Below, piece by piece: positions 8,446 through 16,663 of a stretch of DNA of 64,000 nucleotides. The translations under genes and the position numbers were made by a program. The notes under the pieces are model-generated. The model was not told the DNA's origin, did no database searches, and saw only the letters and a program-made list of their open reading frames with translations. Origin of the DNA: Chloroflexota bacterium (GTDB taxonomy: Bacteria; Chloroflexota; Anaerolineae; Aggregatilineales; Phototrophicaceae); NCBI GenBank assembly GCA_020161935.1, contig JAIUNI010000005.1, forward strand, positions 62,001-126,000. The letters run 5' to 3'. Within the stretch, counting starts at the first letter, position 1, and each line of letters starts with the position of its first letter.

Positions 8446-8985
8446 TTAGCAAGCGGGCTTTCGAGCAATCCCCGCGAGCGTGGTGTCCTTACCGCACGAG
8501 CTGTCGAGGTGCATGACGTTCAGTACATCCCAGCCCTCAAAGAAGCATTCGTGGTAAGCATCCTCACCAAACCGCCAGTAATCGCGAGGGTAGCGGTGGA
8601 CAGGAAAGCAATAAGTAGGGGTTGTTATCACCAGATGCCCGCCGGGCTTCACTATATCCCTAATTTGGGTAACGGTATCCCAAAAAAGATTGTCGTGTTC
8701 CAAAACTTCGCAGCAGATCACCGTATCGAAACTTGCATAACCGAACGTTTCGAGTAAGCGGCGGTTATTCAGCACCTTATCCACCCCCGCGCCCGCTTCC
8801 ATGTCCGTGCCGATGTACTCGACAGCGGCGTTCCCGAAGATGTAGCGCGGTGTCCCGTTCACATCGAGGCTGCCGACTTCCAGCACGCGCCCCGGTAACG
8901 GCAGCAGGTGTTTATAGATACTATCGAGCCATGTCAGAATTTCTTTTGTCATAAGCACTTTCATGCTATGCTGTGGGTACTTCAT
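8446..8985 (-). CDS. Class I SAM-dependent methyltransferase
   Basis: 179 residues. Motif I RVLEVGSLDVNG (about 33-44), acidic loop GTDMEAG, then FDTVICCEVLEH and KPGGHLVITTPTY are the standard Rossmann methyltransferase series of the Methyltransf_11-type group. The downstream RYPRDYWRF motif is common in phage and glycan-cluster methyltransferases. The start may instead be the ATG at 8964 or 8952. With the glycosyltransferase at 7147-7794 it may form a small surface- or glycan-modifying pair; the substrate cannot be read from sequence. Confidence 0.75.
   Translation of the reverse strand: MKYPQHSMKVLMTKEILTWLDSIYKHLLPLPGRVLEVGSLDVNGTPRYIFGNAAVEYIGTDMEAGAGVDKVLNNRRLLETFGYASFDTVICCEVLEHDNLFWDTVTQIRDIVKPGGHLVITTPTYCFPVHRYPRDYWRFGEDAYHECFFEGWDVLNVMHLDSSCGKDTTLAGIARKPAC
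8945..8972 (+). promoter_or_regulatory. Promoter for the + strand moron gene
   Basis: TTTGTC (8945-8950), 16-base spacer, TGC-extended -10 TATGCT (8967-8972). It overlaps the 5' end of the divergent methyltransferase gene and points to the only + strand gene in the late cluster. The spacer end (TTTCATGCTA) resembles the phage promoters at 43114 and 43361. Confidence 0.45.
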
Positions 8986-9005
8986 TCATCCACAAGGATA
9001 AGACC

Positions 9006-9221
9006 ATGAGAACCGTAATCGAATTGACCGCCGCTGTCGTCATGCTTGCGGGTGTCGCGATGGGCGTTTATGCCTTCACGCTGCCCTCACGTTACGTTTT
9101 AGACAACGCGATCCAGATGTCCGGTATCTACAGCCAAGCGACCTTTTACGGCGTGCTGTCGATTGCGCTGTTTGCGTTTGCGGGCGTGTTGATGTTATCG
9201 CTACGCCCGCAAAACACCTAA
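9006..9221 (+). CDS. Moron: small two-helix membrane protein
   Basis: 71 residues from the ATG at 9006, preceded by an AAGGAT ribosome site 6 bases upstream; the longer frame from 8973 lacks one. Two hydrophobic helices (about residues 5-24 and 42-64) separated by a short loop. It is the only + strand gene in about 22 kb of late genes and has its own promoter, the usual sign of a moron expressed from the prophage. It could alter host surface or block superinfection (inference). Confidence 0.7.
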   Translation: MRTVIELTAAVVMLAGVAMGVYAFTLPSRYVLDNAIQMSGIYSQATFYGVLSIALFAFAGVLMLSLRPQNT

Positions 9222-9225
9222 CAAA

Positions 9226-9681
9226 CTACATCACAATTTCGTCAACAGCAGCCAGATCAAAGTCCGCTGCATCGCTGTAGTGGGCAGGGAAACCGATAAT
9301 GAGCAAGCCCGCGTCGCTGGTTGCGGTTGCAACCGTCATCGTAGCCTGAACATAACGGTAGCCTTGTGCCGCCACTTCTTCAGCAGTCACGCGGATAATT
9401 GCCTGTTTGTTGCTGTCCGTTCCGGCTTGGGTCAACTGTGTAATCGACTTACCAGTTAGCGCACCGGATGAACTCATGTTCGAGGCCGCGCTGCCTGCAA
9501 CCGAGCAGTCCAGCGTTGCGCTTGCACCGAGATCGCCAGCCAAAACAATGATCGCGATTTCACGGAAGTCCTGCATATCGACAATCGAGGATGTATACGC
9601 GGCAGCGGTGTATGCGTCAGGGTCGATCACCCCGCAAATCGCAACCGCCTCGGCAATATTCCCTTTAGCGTAGTTAGCCAT
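9226..9681 (-). CDS. Putative capsid decoration or minor head protein
   Basis: 151 residues, immediately after the capsid gene. Ala/Thr/Ser-rich, beta-strand dominated (REIAIIVLAGDLGASATLDC, YRYVQATMTVATATSDAGLL). Small beta proteins following the major capsid gene are often decoration proteins or stabilisers of the shell. No catalytic motif. Its stop is only 5 bases from the end of the convergent moron. Confidence 0.5.
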   Translation of the reverse strand: MANYAKGNIAEAVAICGVIDPDAYTAAAYTSSIVDMQDFREIAIIVLAGDLGASATLDCSVAGSAASNMSSSGALTGKSITQLTQAGTDSNKQAIIRVTAEEVAAQGYRYVQATMTVATATSDAGLLIIGFPAHYSDAADFDLAAVDEIVM

Positions 9682-9699
9682 TCTGTGTATACCTCCTAA

Positions 9700-11862
9700 T
9701 TAATCGGTGAACAGGCTGAACGGCGAAACGGTGTAGCTGCCCTGCGGATCGGCGAGGGTAATCGCCTTCTTCAAGTTCGGCTTGCCGTCAAGACGTTCTT
9801 CAAAGCGCCAAGCAACCTTGCCGCTGGTGAAAGCCGCATGTTCGCTGTAGGCGATGGACATGCCGCCCTTACGGAACAGGGTATAAGCGCTCAGGTCATA
9901 CAAGCCGACATGACCGGCATTGTTCGCTTGCGGCAGGTGTTCGGAGAACCGCACCGGATAACCCAGCAGGCTCATCGGCACTTGCCCTTGAACGTTCGCT
10001 ACCCACACCGCGCCGCCCGTGCCGACTTCAAAGCGCATGAGGTCGGGGATGGTCGACGGATGAGCAACCCAAGTGGGGTTCCCGCCAACGCTCTTGAAGC
10101 GGCTTAGGATTTCCGCCGCGTCCGCATAGGCAAACAGATCGTTGGTATCGGGGCCGGTCGAGACCGCAGCATCCGAGTTCAGGATACCGAGGGGTTGCCC
10201 AACACCGTTCCCACGGAAGATAAAGTATTCTTCCTTATTCGCAATCGCCACGCCGACATACTGTGTCAGCAGCGACTCAATGCTGATCGGGCTATCCTGC
10301 ATCATTTCGGTGGTGACATAGATCACGCCGCCAACCTTATTGATGTTGTATTCCACCATCTCGAACGAAGGTTCGTTCTCGGTGAATGTGCCGCCCTCAG
10401 CGGTCAGAGTTGCCTTGACACCGCCTGCGAATGCGCTGTTGCCAACGCCAGCGGTCGGGGCGAAAAATTGATCCAGCGAAGGGATACGACCCGAAGATGA
10501 ATTCACATTGACGACGTTCACCAGCGGGACAATCCCCGAAGTCTGGTTCACGACCGACAACAAACGGGGGATGTATTCTTGCGGGATCAGGTAACCGCCC
10601 GTCGCGCCTTGATCTTCGGACAGCGCACCATCGCCGAGAGCCTTCACACCGTAAACGGTGCTCAAGCGTTTGGCATCGCCACGCTTCACGGCAACCAAAA
10701 AGTCGCCAAATGATTTGATGTTGGGGTCAGCAGCACCGCCGTCGGCAGTCACATAGCCGGGGTTCTGCGACACGGGCATCGCATCCAACTTGCTAACAAT
10801 GGAGTCCAGTACCGTGCTTAAGCCTTTCACGCTGGTTTCGAGCGTGTCAAAGCGGGCAGCATCAACCGGAGTCTGTTGAGCGTCAGTCATCGTTTCACTC
10901 TCCAATACTTGAATATCATGCGTAGATTTAACCGCAGTCGCTTCGGTTTCTGGCGTAACTTCCGCACCCAACACGGGTTGCCCCGTCTCCGTCGGTTGTG
11001 CCTCCGGTTGATTGCCATTGCCCTCGGAACTGTTGATTAATGATTTAAGGGCTACCGGTTCTAACGGCAGCGATTTAATATCCGCAACTTGACGATAGTC
11101 GGCAGGGGTGGGGGTTAATGTTAGGTCGTCAAGATTCAAGGGCCATCGCTTGATAAAGTAAGCCTTGCCCTCGACTTGCCGGACTACGTCATCTTTGGCG
11201 GCGCTTGACCATCCGAGTTTGCGCTTTTGCACAAGGTTATACACAGCGACATCGTACTTATTTTTGAGGTCAAGCTGCCCCTCAATCCATACACCAACTT
11301 CGTCAACCCCAAGTTTCGCTTTCCCTAAACTGCGATCCCCAATTACAGGATCGAGCTTGTGATGGTAGCGAATAACCCCTTCTGGGGTTGATTTCATATC
11401 AAGCGCAAAGTCAGTTGACTTACGGAAAAAGTCGTCTACAAAGTCAGCAGTATCAGGTTCACCAAACAAGACGAGATAGCCGCCTACCTTGCCGTCACCG
11501 AGAGCCTTTACTTCGCTGCCATAGCTCACCAGCGTTTTTGCTTCCATGTTGGCATCGGCTTCAGGGTAGTTGACCTTGATCCATTCCTTCTCGACCTTTT
11601 CCCATTGGTCTTTCGGCGCAAAGGTGATTTCGTCGCCGTTCACCGCATAGGCCACGCGGTAGTATTCGGAACTGCCGCCCTCTGCACACACCAGCGAGTC
11701 AACATAAATGTCAATAATCCAGTAAGGGTTACAGATGTTTACCCCGTAACTGTCAACTAAACCGTTCTCGCGTGCCATTTCTTCACAATGGTCATTGAAC
11801 TCGCAGCGAACGCGGTTGGCTAACTCTTCGATGGATACCGCTTTACCGTTCAAATTTGGCAT
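9700..11862 (-). CDS. Prohead protease-major capsid protein fusion (HK97 type)
   Basis: 720 residues. Residues 1-115 form a unique N-terminal region. Residues about 116-275 resemble the U35-type prohead protease, with RYHHKLDP (His167/168) and KLGWSSA (Ser219/220) as likely catalytic residues and a GGYLVLFGEPD start. After an acidic linker, residues 325-385 look like the scaffold-like delta domain and 400-720 the HK97-fold shell (GGYLIPQEYIPRLL, TPTWVAHPST...GYPVRFSEHLP). An internal ATG at 10890 (Met325) with a GGAG site could yield capsid protein alone. Normally these are two genes. Confidence 0.85.
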   Translation of the reverse strand: MPNLNGKAVSIEELANRVRCEFNDHCEEMARENGLVDSYGVNICNPYWIIDIYVDSLVCAEGGSSEYYRVAYAVNGDEITFAPKDQWEKVEKEWIKVNYPEADANMEAKTLVSYGSEVKALGDGKVGGYLVLFGEPDTADFVDDFFRKSTDFALDMKSTPEGVIRYHHKLDPVIGDRSLGKAKLGVDEVGVWIEGQLDLKNKYDVAVYNLVQKRKLGWSSAAKDDVVRQVEGKAYFIKRWPLNLDDLTLTPTPADYRQVADIKSLPLEPVALKSLINSSEGNGNQPEAQPTETGQPVLGAEVTPETEATAVKSTHDIQVLESETMTDAQQTPVDAARFDTLETSVKGLSTVLDSIVSKLDAMPVSQNPGYVTADGGAADPNIKSFGDFLVAVKRGDAKRLSTVYGVKALGDGALSEDQGATGGYLIPQEYIPRLLSVVNQTSGIVPLVNVVNVNSSSGRIPSLDQFFAPTAGVGNSAFAGGVKATLTAEGGTFTENEPSFEMVEYNINKVGGVIYVTTEMMQDSPISIESLLTQYVGVAIANKEEYFIFRGNGVGQPLGILNSDAAVSTGPDTNDLFAYADAAEILSRFKSVGGNPTWVAHPSTIPDLMRFEVGTGGAVWVANVQGQVPMSLLGYPVRFSEHLPQANNAGHVGLYDLSAYTLFRKGGMSIAYSEHAAFTSGKVAWRFEERLDGKPNLKKAITLADPQGSYTVSPFSLFTD

Positions 11863-11877
11863 TCTAGGCTCCTCAAT

Positions 11878-11904
11878 AAAACACCCGCTACGGTAGCGGG
11901 TGTT
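11878..11904 (-). terminator. Intrinsic terminator before the protease-capsid gene
   Basis: Perfect stem ACACCCGCTA/TAGCGGGTGT with a 2-4-base loop, followed by TTTATT on the - strand. It lies between the genes at 11914-12255 and 9700-11862. Confidence 0.65.
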
Positions 11905-11913
11905 CGTGCTGTC

Positions 11914-12255
11914 TTACGCTGACTTGCCACGTTTGCGCGGCTTCTTAGGCGTTTCCTCAGTATCCTCAGGTATATCCGCCTCAAAAGGTTCGCTTTCGCC
12001 CTCTGGCACGGCTTCTAGTGCGAATAACGCACGGAGTTCAGACACGAGCAGCGCAGGTCGTTCGCTTTCGGGGAACATCAGCCCGTAGTCGTATGCCATG
12101 ATGTACTCATGCGTCTGCTTGCCATCGGTCATCACCGCCACATAGCGACTGTAGCTACCTTCGGCGCGAACCGTGACACAGGTTAAGCCGGTTTCCTGAC
12201 ACGCCTTGTCAACGATTACCGTGATGTAATCCGGCACAAATTGATATTTCCCCAT
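11914..12255 (-). CDS. Phage protein of unknown function, head region
   Basis: 113 residues, flanked on both sides by intrinsic terminators (12289-12317 and 11878-11904). N-terminal half alpha/beta (FVPDYITVIVDKACQETGLTCV), C-terminal 35 residues highly acidic then basic (EPFEADIPEDTEETPKKPRKRGKSA), a tail that could contact DNA or another head protein. No family recognised. Confidence 0.6.
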   Translation of the reverse strand: MGKYQFVPDYITVIVDKACQETGLTCVTVRAEGSYSRYVAVMTDGKQTHEYIMAYDYGLMFPESERPALLVSELRALFALEAVPEGESEPFEADIPEDTEETPKKPRKRGKSA

Positions 12256-12288
12256 TAGATGTCCTTTTGCACGTAAAACGTGGGAAGT

Positions 12289-12317
12289 AAAAACGCGCCG
12301 GTTAGCGCGTTTTTTTG
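12289..12317 (-). terminator. Intrinsic terminator between the HNH gene and late genes
   Basis: Stem AACGCGC/GCGCGTT with a 6-base loop. It has T tracts on both strands (T5 on -, T7 on +), so it can work in both directions. It directly follows the HNH endonuclease gene on -. Confidence 0.65.
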
Positions 12318-12337
12318 TTATTGATCACTCTGTTTAC

Positions 12338-13000
12338 CTAAAATAACCTTACTGGTAGAGCTATCTTGCCAGTCTCCGCCAATCTATGGCATCTTAAACA
12401 TAGAGTGATAAGATTGCTAAGTGCATTACCTGCGGCATAGTCATTTTTAAAACTACGCATTTTAACAATGTGGTGGACTTGACAACTCCGCTCACCTTTC
12501 TTTGGTTTTCGGTGGCAATATTGGCACGTCCCCTTATCGCGCTCATACGCTAATTTTCGTTGTTCTTTCCAATTCGGGCCATACTTGAGTGACCCGCCGC
12601 GCCATAAAGGATGATTAGCCCCTTTTGTCGCATTTACATAACACTCATGGCTGCAATATTTCCCTTTGCCTTGTTTGACTTGACACGGTTTCCTTGTAAA
12701 GCCCTTCCCGCAATGCAAACATGTAAATTGCAAACGCTGTCGTCTAGCAATCCCGTTACACTGCAAACTGCAATACTTCCCTCCAAGCCCTGCTTTTACT
12801 ACAGCAGGATGAAGAGTGAATTGTTTACCGCATTGTTCGCACTTACACACAGTTTTACGTTGCTGAGAAATATAGCGGCAGGCTCTGCTGCAATACTTAC
12901 CCCTATTATGGCTAAGTCTGCTGGGATGTATTTCGAAGACTTTCCCACATTGCCCACAAACACGCTGACAAGTTTTCCCCTTTGTGATATGATTACCCAT
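12338..13000 (-). CDS. HNH homing-type endonuclease with repeated zinc fingers
   Basis: 220 residues. Three N-terminal CxxC...CSxxC fingers (about residues 15-125: CGQCGKVF, CEQCGKQF, CLHCGKGF each followed by KYCS), an NUMOD-like WRGGSLKYGPNW linker, then an HNH core CQYCHRKPKKGERSCQVHHI...LSNLITLCLRCH. This is the architecture of free-standing phage homing endonucleases, which cut and copy themselves into related phages. The gene is AT-richer than its neighbours and is enclosed by hairpins, suggesting insertion into the late operon. Confidence 0.85.
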   Translation of the reverse strand: MGNHITKGKTCQRVCGQCGKVFEIHPSRLSHNRGKYCSRACRYISQQRKTVCKCEQCGKQFTLHPAVVKAGLGGKYCSLQCNGIARRQRLQFTCLHCGKGFTRKPCQVKQGKGKYCSHECYVNATKGANHPLWRGGSLKYGPNWKEQRKLAYERDKGTCQYCHRKPKKGERSCQVHHIVKMRSFKNDYAAGNALSNLITLCLRCHRLAETGKIALPVRLF

Positions 13001-13104
13001 AGTATCTAAACTCCATTTAGATTACTCAGACACCCGGCTATTCCCGTAGCGCGGGTGTCACTTTTTATCCCTCTATTTTACTCGATTTCTCCCTCAAAAG
13101 CAAT

Positions 13105-13560
13105 TTAAATGTCACGTTGTATATAAAACGTAATCGTCTTGATTGCTTTCGGCGCTTCCGCTTGCATGATCTGCTTTTCGGTGCGCCAACCGGTCTTTTT
13201 GTGGTAGCGCGTTTGTTTGGCAGCGGACTGCACAAGCCGCGCGTATCCCACCGCCGTCCCGATAACCTGCGTTAGCCCGCTGTTACGCGCCTCGGTCGTC
13301 CATGACTGCCCTAGCTTCTGCGAGTTCTTACTACTGCCGCGCACATACGGGACTTCAATCTCGCCTTTGTTCAGCTTTGCCCAAAAGCCGCGCCGCTGTT
13401 TCGGTGTCCAGTACGGCGCTTGTGGACGTGGCTTATGCTGCGGATACTTGGTAAACTCGGCTTTAATGTCGAGCGCCGCCGCCGCTAACCCTAGCTTGAG
13501 GCCACGTGCGTTCATCGCGTTCTTAAGCGCCGCCTTTAGCCCGTCGTCGTCAAGTTTCAT
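13105..13560 (-). CDS. HK97 gp10-like head-tail / tail completion protein
   Basis: 151 residues, basic. The pattern KLGLAAAALDIKAEFTKYPQHKP followed by SQKLGQSWTTEARNSG...GTAVGYARLVQSA is that of gp10-like or minor tail/neck proteins. It stands apart from the other connector genes (6084-7150), on the portal side of the capsid gene, an unusual position. Terminators lie on its upstream side. Confidence 0.6.
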   Translation of the reverse strand: MKLDDDGLKAALKNAMNARGLKLGLAAAALDIKAEFTKYPQHKPRPQAPYWTPKQRRGFWAKLNKGEIEVPYVRGSSKNSQKLGQSWTTEARNSGLTQVIGTAVGYARLVQSAAKQTRYHKKTGWRTEKQIMQAEAPKAIKTITFYIQRDI

Positions 13561-13577
13561 GCGTCACCATTAGGCAA

Positions 13578-13606
13578 ACAAAAAGCCGCTATTTAGCGGC
13601 TTTTCA
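13578..13606 (-). terminator. Intrinsic terminator upstream of the gp10-like gene
   Basis: Stem AAAAGCCGCTA/TAGCGGCTTTT with a short loop followed by T5GTTT on the - strand, a canonical intrinsic terminator, between 13628-13858 and 13105-13560. Confidence 0.75.
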
Positions 13607-13627
13607 GATTAGTTAGGTACAGTCTAT

Positions 13628-13858
13628 CTAGTCATCTTGCGGCGGCTTATCGAGCACCGCTTTGATGATCTTAGACGCGATGGTAAAGTGCCACGTTGCC
13701 TTCGCAACATTCTTTTTATCCGACTGGATATACAGCAGCTTGCCGCCGGGTTCCTGTCCGATCACGTTGCCCGTGTGAACCAACTTAAAGCGGTCGATAT
13801 AGGTGATATGCCGACCATCCCATTTGCTTGGTTCAATGATGATTTCTTGGTGTTCCAT
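13628..13858 (-). CDS. Small phage protein of unknown function
   Basis: 76 residues starting MEHQEIIIEPSKWDGRH, with a central beta region and a VAKATWHFTIASKIIKAVLD helix. Ends 22 bases before the terminator at 13578-13606. No family recognised. Separate from the MuF gene by a 55-base gap. Confidence 0.55.
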   Translation of the reverse strand: MEHQEIIIEPSKWDGRHITYIDRFKLVHTGNVIGQEPGGKLLYIQSDKKNVAKATWHFTIASKIIKAVLDKPPQDD

Positions 13859-13913
13859 ATAACCTCATGTGGCAAAATGCTGTTTACAGCATAATCCCGA
13901 ATTGGTTTTATTG

Positions 13914-15230
13914 TCAACCACCTTGATCCAATCGACCTAAAATCTCAAGGAAGTTTTCGCGCTTCTCCCGTCGTGCCGATGCAGACGCGCTGTAATCGCC
14001 ACTGCCCCGCATCTTCTCAGGGGCGCTGTACTTGGTGCGATTATTCTTCTCTGTCAGCACCATGTTTAGATAGCCGTTATCCGCCGCTTCATTCAACCGC
14101 CGTCGCTGGGCATCCGTTAACCGAACCCCGCCAACATCAGCCGCGCTCAAAATGGCCTTTGCTTTGTAGGCGTAATCGCGGTTGTAAATGCTTTCGAGTT
14201 CAAACGGATCAGTGATGCTGAGACCGCTTGCATTTAATCGCTCTTGCACCATATCGAGCAGATACGACTTGTTATAGTTGACCATGTACCGGCTCTCGTT
14301 TAAGAACACATCCGCCTGATACTTGACGTTTTCCTTGTTGACTTCCCACTTATCGGTGTCGAAATTGATATTCAACAGCGCGTGTTCAAAGTCATCATCG
14401 TCAATACCCTTCAACGCGCGGGCTAACGCGCCCTCACTCTGGTCGAGAAACACATTCAGACTATCCGCTGTCCGTCCCGGCGTTCCGGTGTCAGCGGGAA
14501 TGTCTGCGCCATACGGCATAACCACGGGCGCGTTTGATGTGCCGGTGGGCGTTTGAATATCGTCCGGTAAGACGGTCACGTAAGAAATTCCACAGCGGCA
14601 TCGCGGATGCGCGGGCGGCAAATCTTCCCACCCATCACCCTGTTTTTTGCCGTCACGTGGGCCACAAATGGAGCAAGTGCGAGAGTCATTTGCCGTGTTC
14701 CAAACAGCGACTAATTCAACGCCCTGCTTACGCAATTCCTCTGCATACGCACGTTCGCCTTGTGCCGCCGCCCGTGTCGTCTCCGTAATCGCGATACTCT
14801 CAGCACGTCGCACACCAAATGTACGTGCTAGTCGTGCCTGTAAATCGCCTAACGTCAAACGGTCGTTATAGAAATCGCTCACACTCGTTTGAATAACCTG
14901 TCGGCTGTTATCCGTAATCCCGCGTACTAAATCATTGGTTGCAGTACGCGCCCAATCAGCCGCCCGTTTATTGATTAAGTCCCACTCGATACCAGCGCTC
15001 GTGCTATCCACCATCGCATCAGCCGCGTCATGAAACACGGTCTCTAGTTGCGGCAGTAAAGCACGATCATACATCCCCTCTATCTCGCGCCATGTATCCG
15101 GTGTCAATTTGTCAACACTTGGCGTATCACCTAATATTTCGGCGATCCGTTCCTGCGCCTCTTTATTGACCTTGCCGATGACACGCGCCATACGCGCCTC
15201 GATTGTTTCACGGTTGCGTAGTGCTGGCAT
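13914..15230 (-). CDS. MuF-type head morphogenesis protein with long C-terminal extension
   Basis: About 438 residues from the ATG at 15230, which overlaps the portal stop as TAATG; an in-frame ATG at 15248 is the alternative. Residues 1-150 are helical. The core at about 150-220 has RAESIAITETTRAAAQGERAY and then WNTANDSRTCSICGPRDGK...HPRCRCGISYVTVL, the conserved MuF-like cysteine/histidine segment. The last 200 residues are an unrecognised extension; in other phages this position often holds an injected effector domain. The protein associates with the portal and is thought to enter the head. Confidence 0.85.
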   Translation of the reverse strand: MPALRNRETIEARMARVIGKVNKEAQERIAEILGDTPSVDKLTPDTWREIEGMYDRALLPQLETVFHDAADAMVDSTSAGIEWDLINKRAADWARTATNDLVRGITDNSRQVIQTSVSDFYNDRLTLGDLQARLARTFGVRRAESIAITETTRAAAQGERAYAEELRKQGVELVAVWNTANDSRTCSICGPRDGKKQGDGWEDLPPAHPRCRCGISYVTVLPDDIQTPTGTSNAPVVMPYGADIPADTGTPGRTADSLNVFLDQSEGALARALKGIDDDDFEHALLNINFDTDKWEVNKENVKYQADVFLNESRYMVNYNKSYLLDMVQERLNASGLSITDPFELESIYNRDYAYKAKAILSAADVGGVRLTDAQRRRLNEAADNGYLNMVLTEKNNRTKYSAPEKMRGSGDYSASASARREKRENFLEILGRLDQGG

Positions 15231-16663
15231 TATGGATAACTCGCCCATTCCATCGCGTCTGCGAAGATATGCTTAATATCCGCCGCATCTTTTACGGCTT
15301 CCAACGCGCCCTTGATACTTTCCATCAGTGTCGGGCGGATAACGGCGCTCTCAAAGTCAAGCGCCTTTGCTAGTTTGCCTTCTTTGAGCCGCTTAGTTGC
15401 CACCGTCTGCCAGCGGGCTAAATCCGCGTTGACGGGCGTTTCGACGGGCGTGTGTATGTGCGCCTTCACTTCTTCCGGCGGCGCGTCCTGCTGCGGCTCT
15501 TGCACGGTTGGGGCGGTTTCTGTGACCGGAGTTACGGGTGGCGGCGGTTCAGCCTCTAATGGCTCATAACCGATTTCCTCACGAACCTCGTCTTTCGTCA
15601 GCACGCCAGCGGTGACGAAGGATACCAGCGCTTGCGCTTGCTGTGACTTCTGCAACTGGTAGATTTCCATCTGTTCCCAATGAAAGGCGAAGTGATAGCC
15701 TAACGGGTGAAACAGCATGTTATTCAGCGCATACTCAAACCGTATCCCGTCCGGTCGCACCGTCTTATCGTAGAAGTGCAAATCGTCTTGTAACGCGGTT
15801 GCATAATTCGCCGCGTTACTGAATAACACCGTTTGCGGCACACCGAGCGCGGTGGCAATATCCTCGCGTTTCGTGTTGTTGAGTTCCGGCGCGGCTAAAT
15901 CCTTCGGCGGCGAACCGAGCGTTGTAGCCTTAAAATCACCCTGCACAACTTCGACCGTATGCGCATTCTTCGCCCCGCGCCCGGTAATCTTTTTGATCCA
16001 TGACTTGAAAAACGCGCGGTCAACTTCCTGCACCTGCCCCGTTGTTGAAATCAACGTCGGCATCAACGCGCCGTTCGCAAAGTAAGATGCGGCGTAGGTG
16101 TCAAGGTTGCCGATGACCCCCGCCGCCGCCAACGCGACTTGCGCGTCAGATACCCCCGCGCCAAGTTCGGTACGGGCAGACGGGCGCATGAGCCATATCA
16201 TTTCGTTGACGGGGATTGTTATAGTCTTGGTTGCGAGTTTGCGCTCAAACTCCTCAATCCCCGCCATCTCGTCATACTTCGGTGTGATGCTGGTCGGTAC
16301 AAACCGCCGCAGTTCCTTTACCTTGCCGACAGGGTTCGCGCCTTTCCAGATATACCACTGCGCAAACAGGATATAATCGCGGGCAATCGTGTAGATGAGG
16401 TCGGGGATATTCCCCGCAAAATGAAATGTTGAAATATCAACCTCGTCACCCTCGATGCTTATCCCCTTGTGGATACCAAACGGTACACCGGATAAGGCGT
16501 TCGCTCGTGCCTCGGTGCCGCGAAACAACCACGGGACGGTTTCATAAAGTTTGAGGAGGTCAGTATCCGCCGCGCCGCCATCGCCGACCACGACCTTGAA
16601 TGCTTCGGGCGGCAAGTTTTGCAGCGGTATGGATTTAATGTTCACGCCCGAATTAATATTCAT
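15230..16663 (-). CDS. Phage portal protein (HK97 family)
   Basis: 477 residues, overlapping the large terminase gene by 4 bases upstream and MuF downstream. ETVPWLFRGTEARANALSGVPF near residue 40, GNLDTYAASYFANGALMPTLI, and FSNAANYATALQDDLHFYDKTVRPDG near residue 300 are typical portal segments. The C-terminal 110 residues are Pro/Thr/Glu-rich and variable. The portal forms the dodecameric channel at one capsid vertex for DNA packaging and ejection. Confidence 0.88.
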   Translation of the reverse strand: MNINSGVNIKSIPLQNLPPEAFKVVVGDGGAADTDLLKLYETVPWLFRGTEARANALSGVPFGIHKGISIEGDEVDISTFHFAGNIPDLIYTIARDYILFAQWYIWKGANPVGKVKELRRFVPTSITPKYDEMAGIEEFERKLATKTITIPVNEMIWLMRPSARTELGAGVSDAQVALAAAGVIGNLDTYAASYFANGALMPTLISTTGQVQEVDRAFFKSWIKKITGRGAKNAHTVEVVQGDFKATTLGSPPKDLAAPELNNTKREDIATALGVPQTVLFSNAANYATALQDDLHFYDKTVRPDGIRFEYALNNMLFHPLGYHFAFHWEQMEIYQLQKSQQAQALVSFVTAGVLTKDEVREEIGYEPLEAEPPPPVTPVTETAPTVQEPQQDAPPEEVKAHIHTPVETPVNADLARWQTVATKRLKEGKLAKALDFESAVIRPTLMESIKGALEAVKDAADIKHIFADAMEWASYP

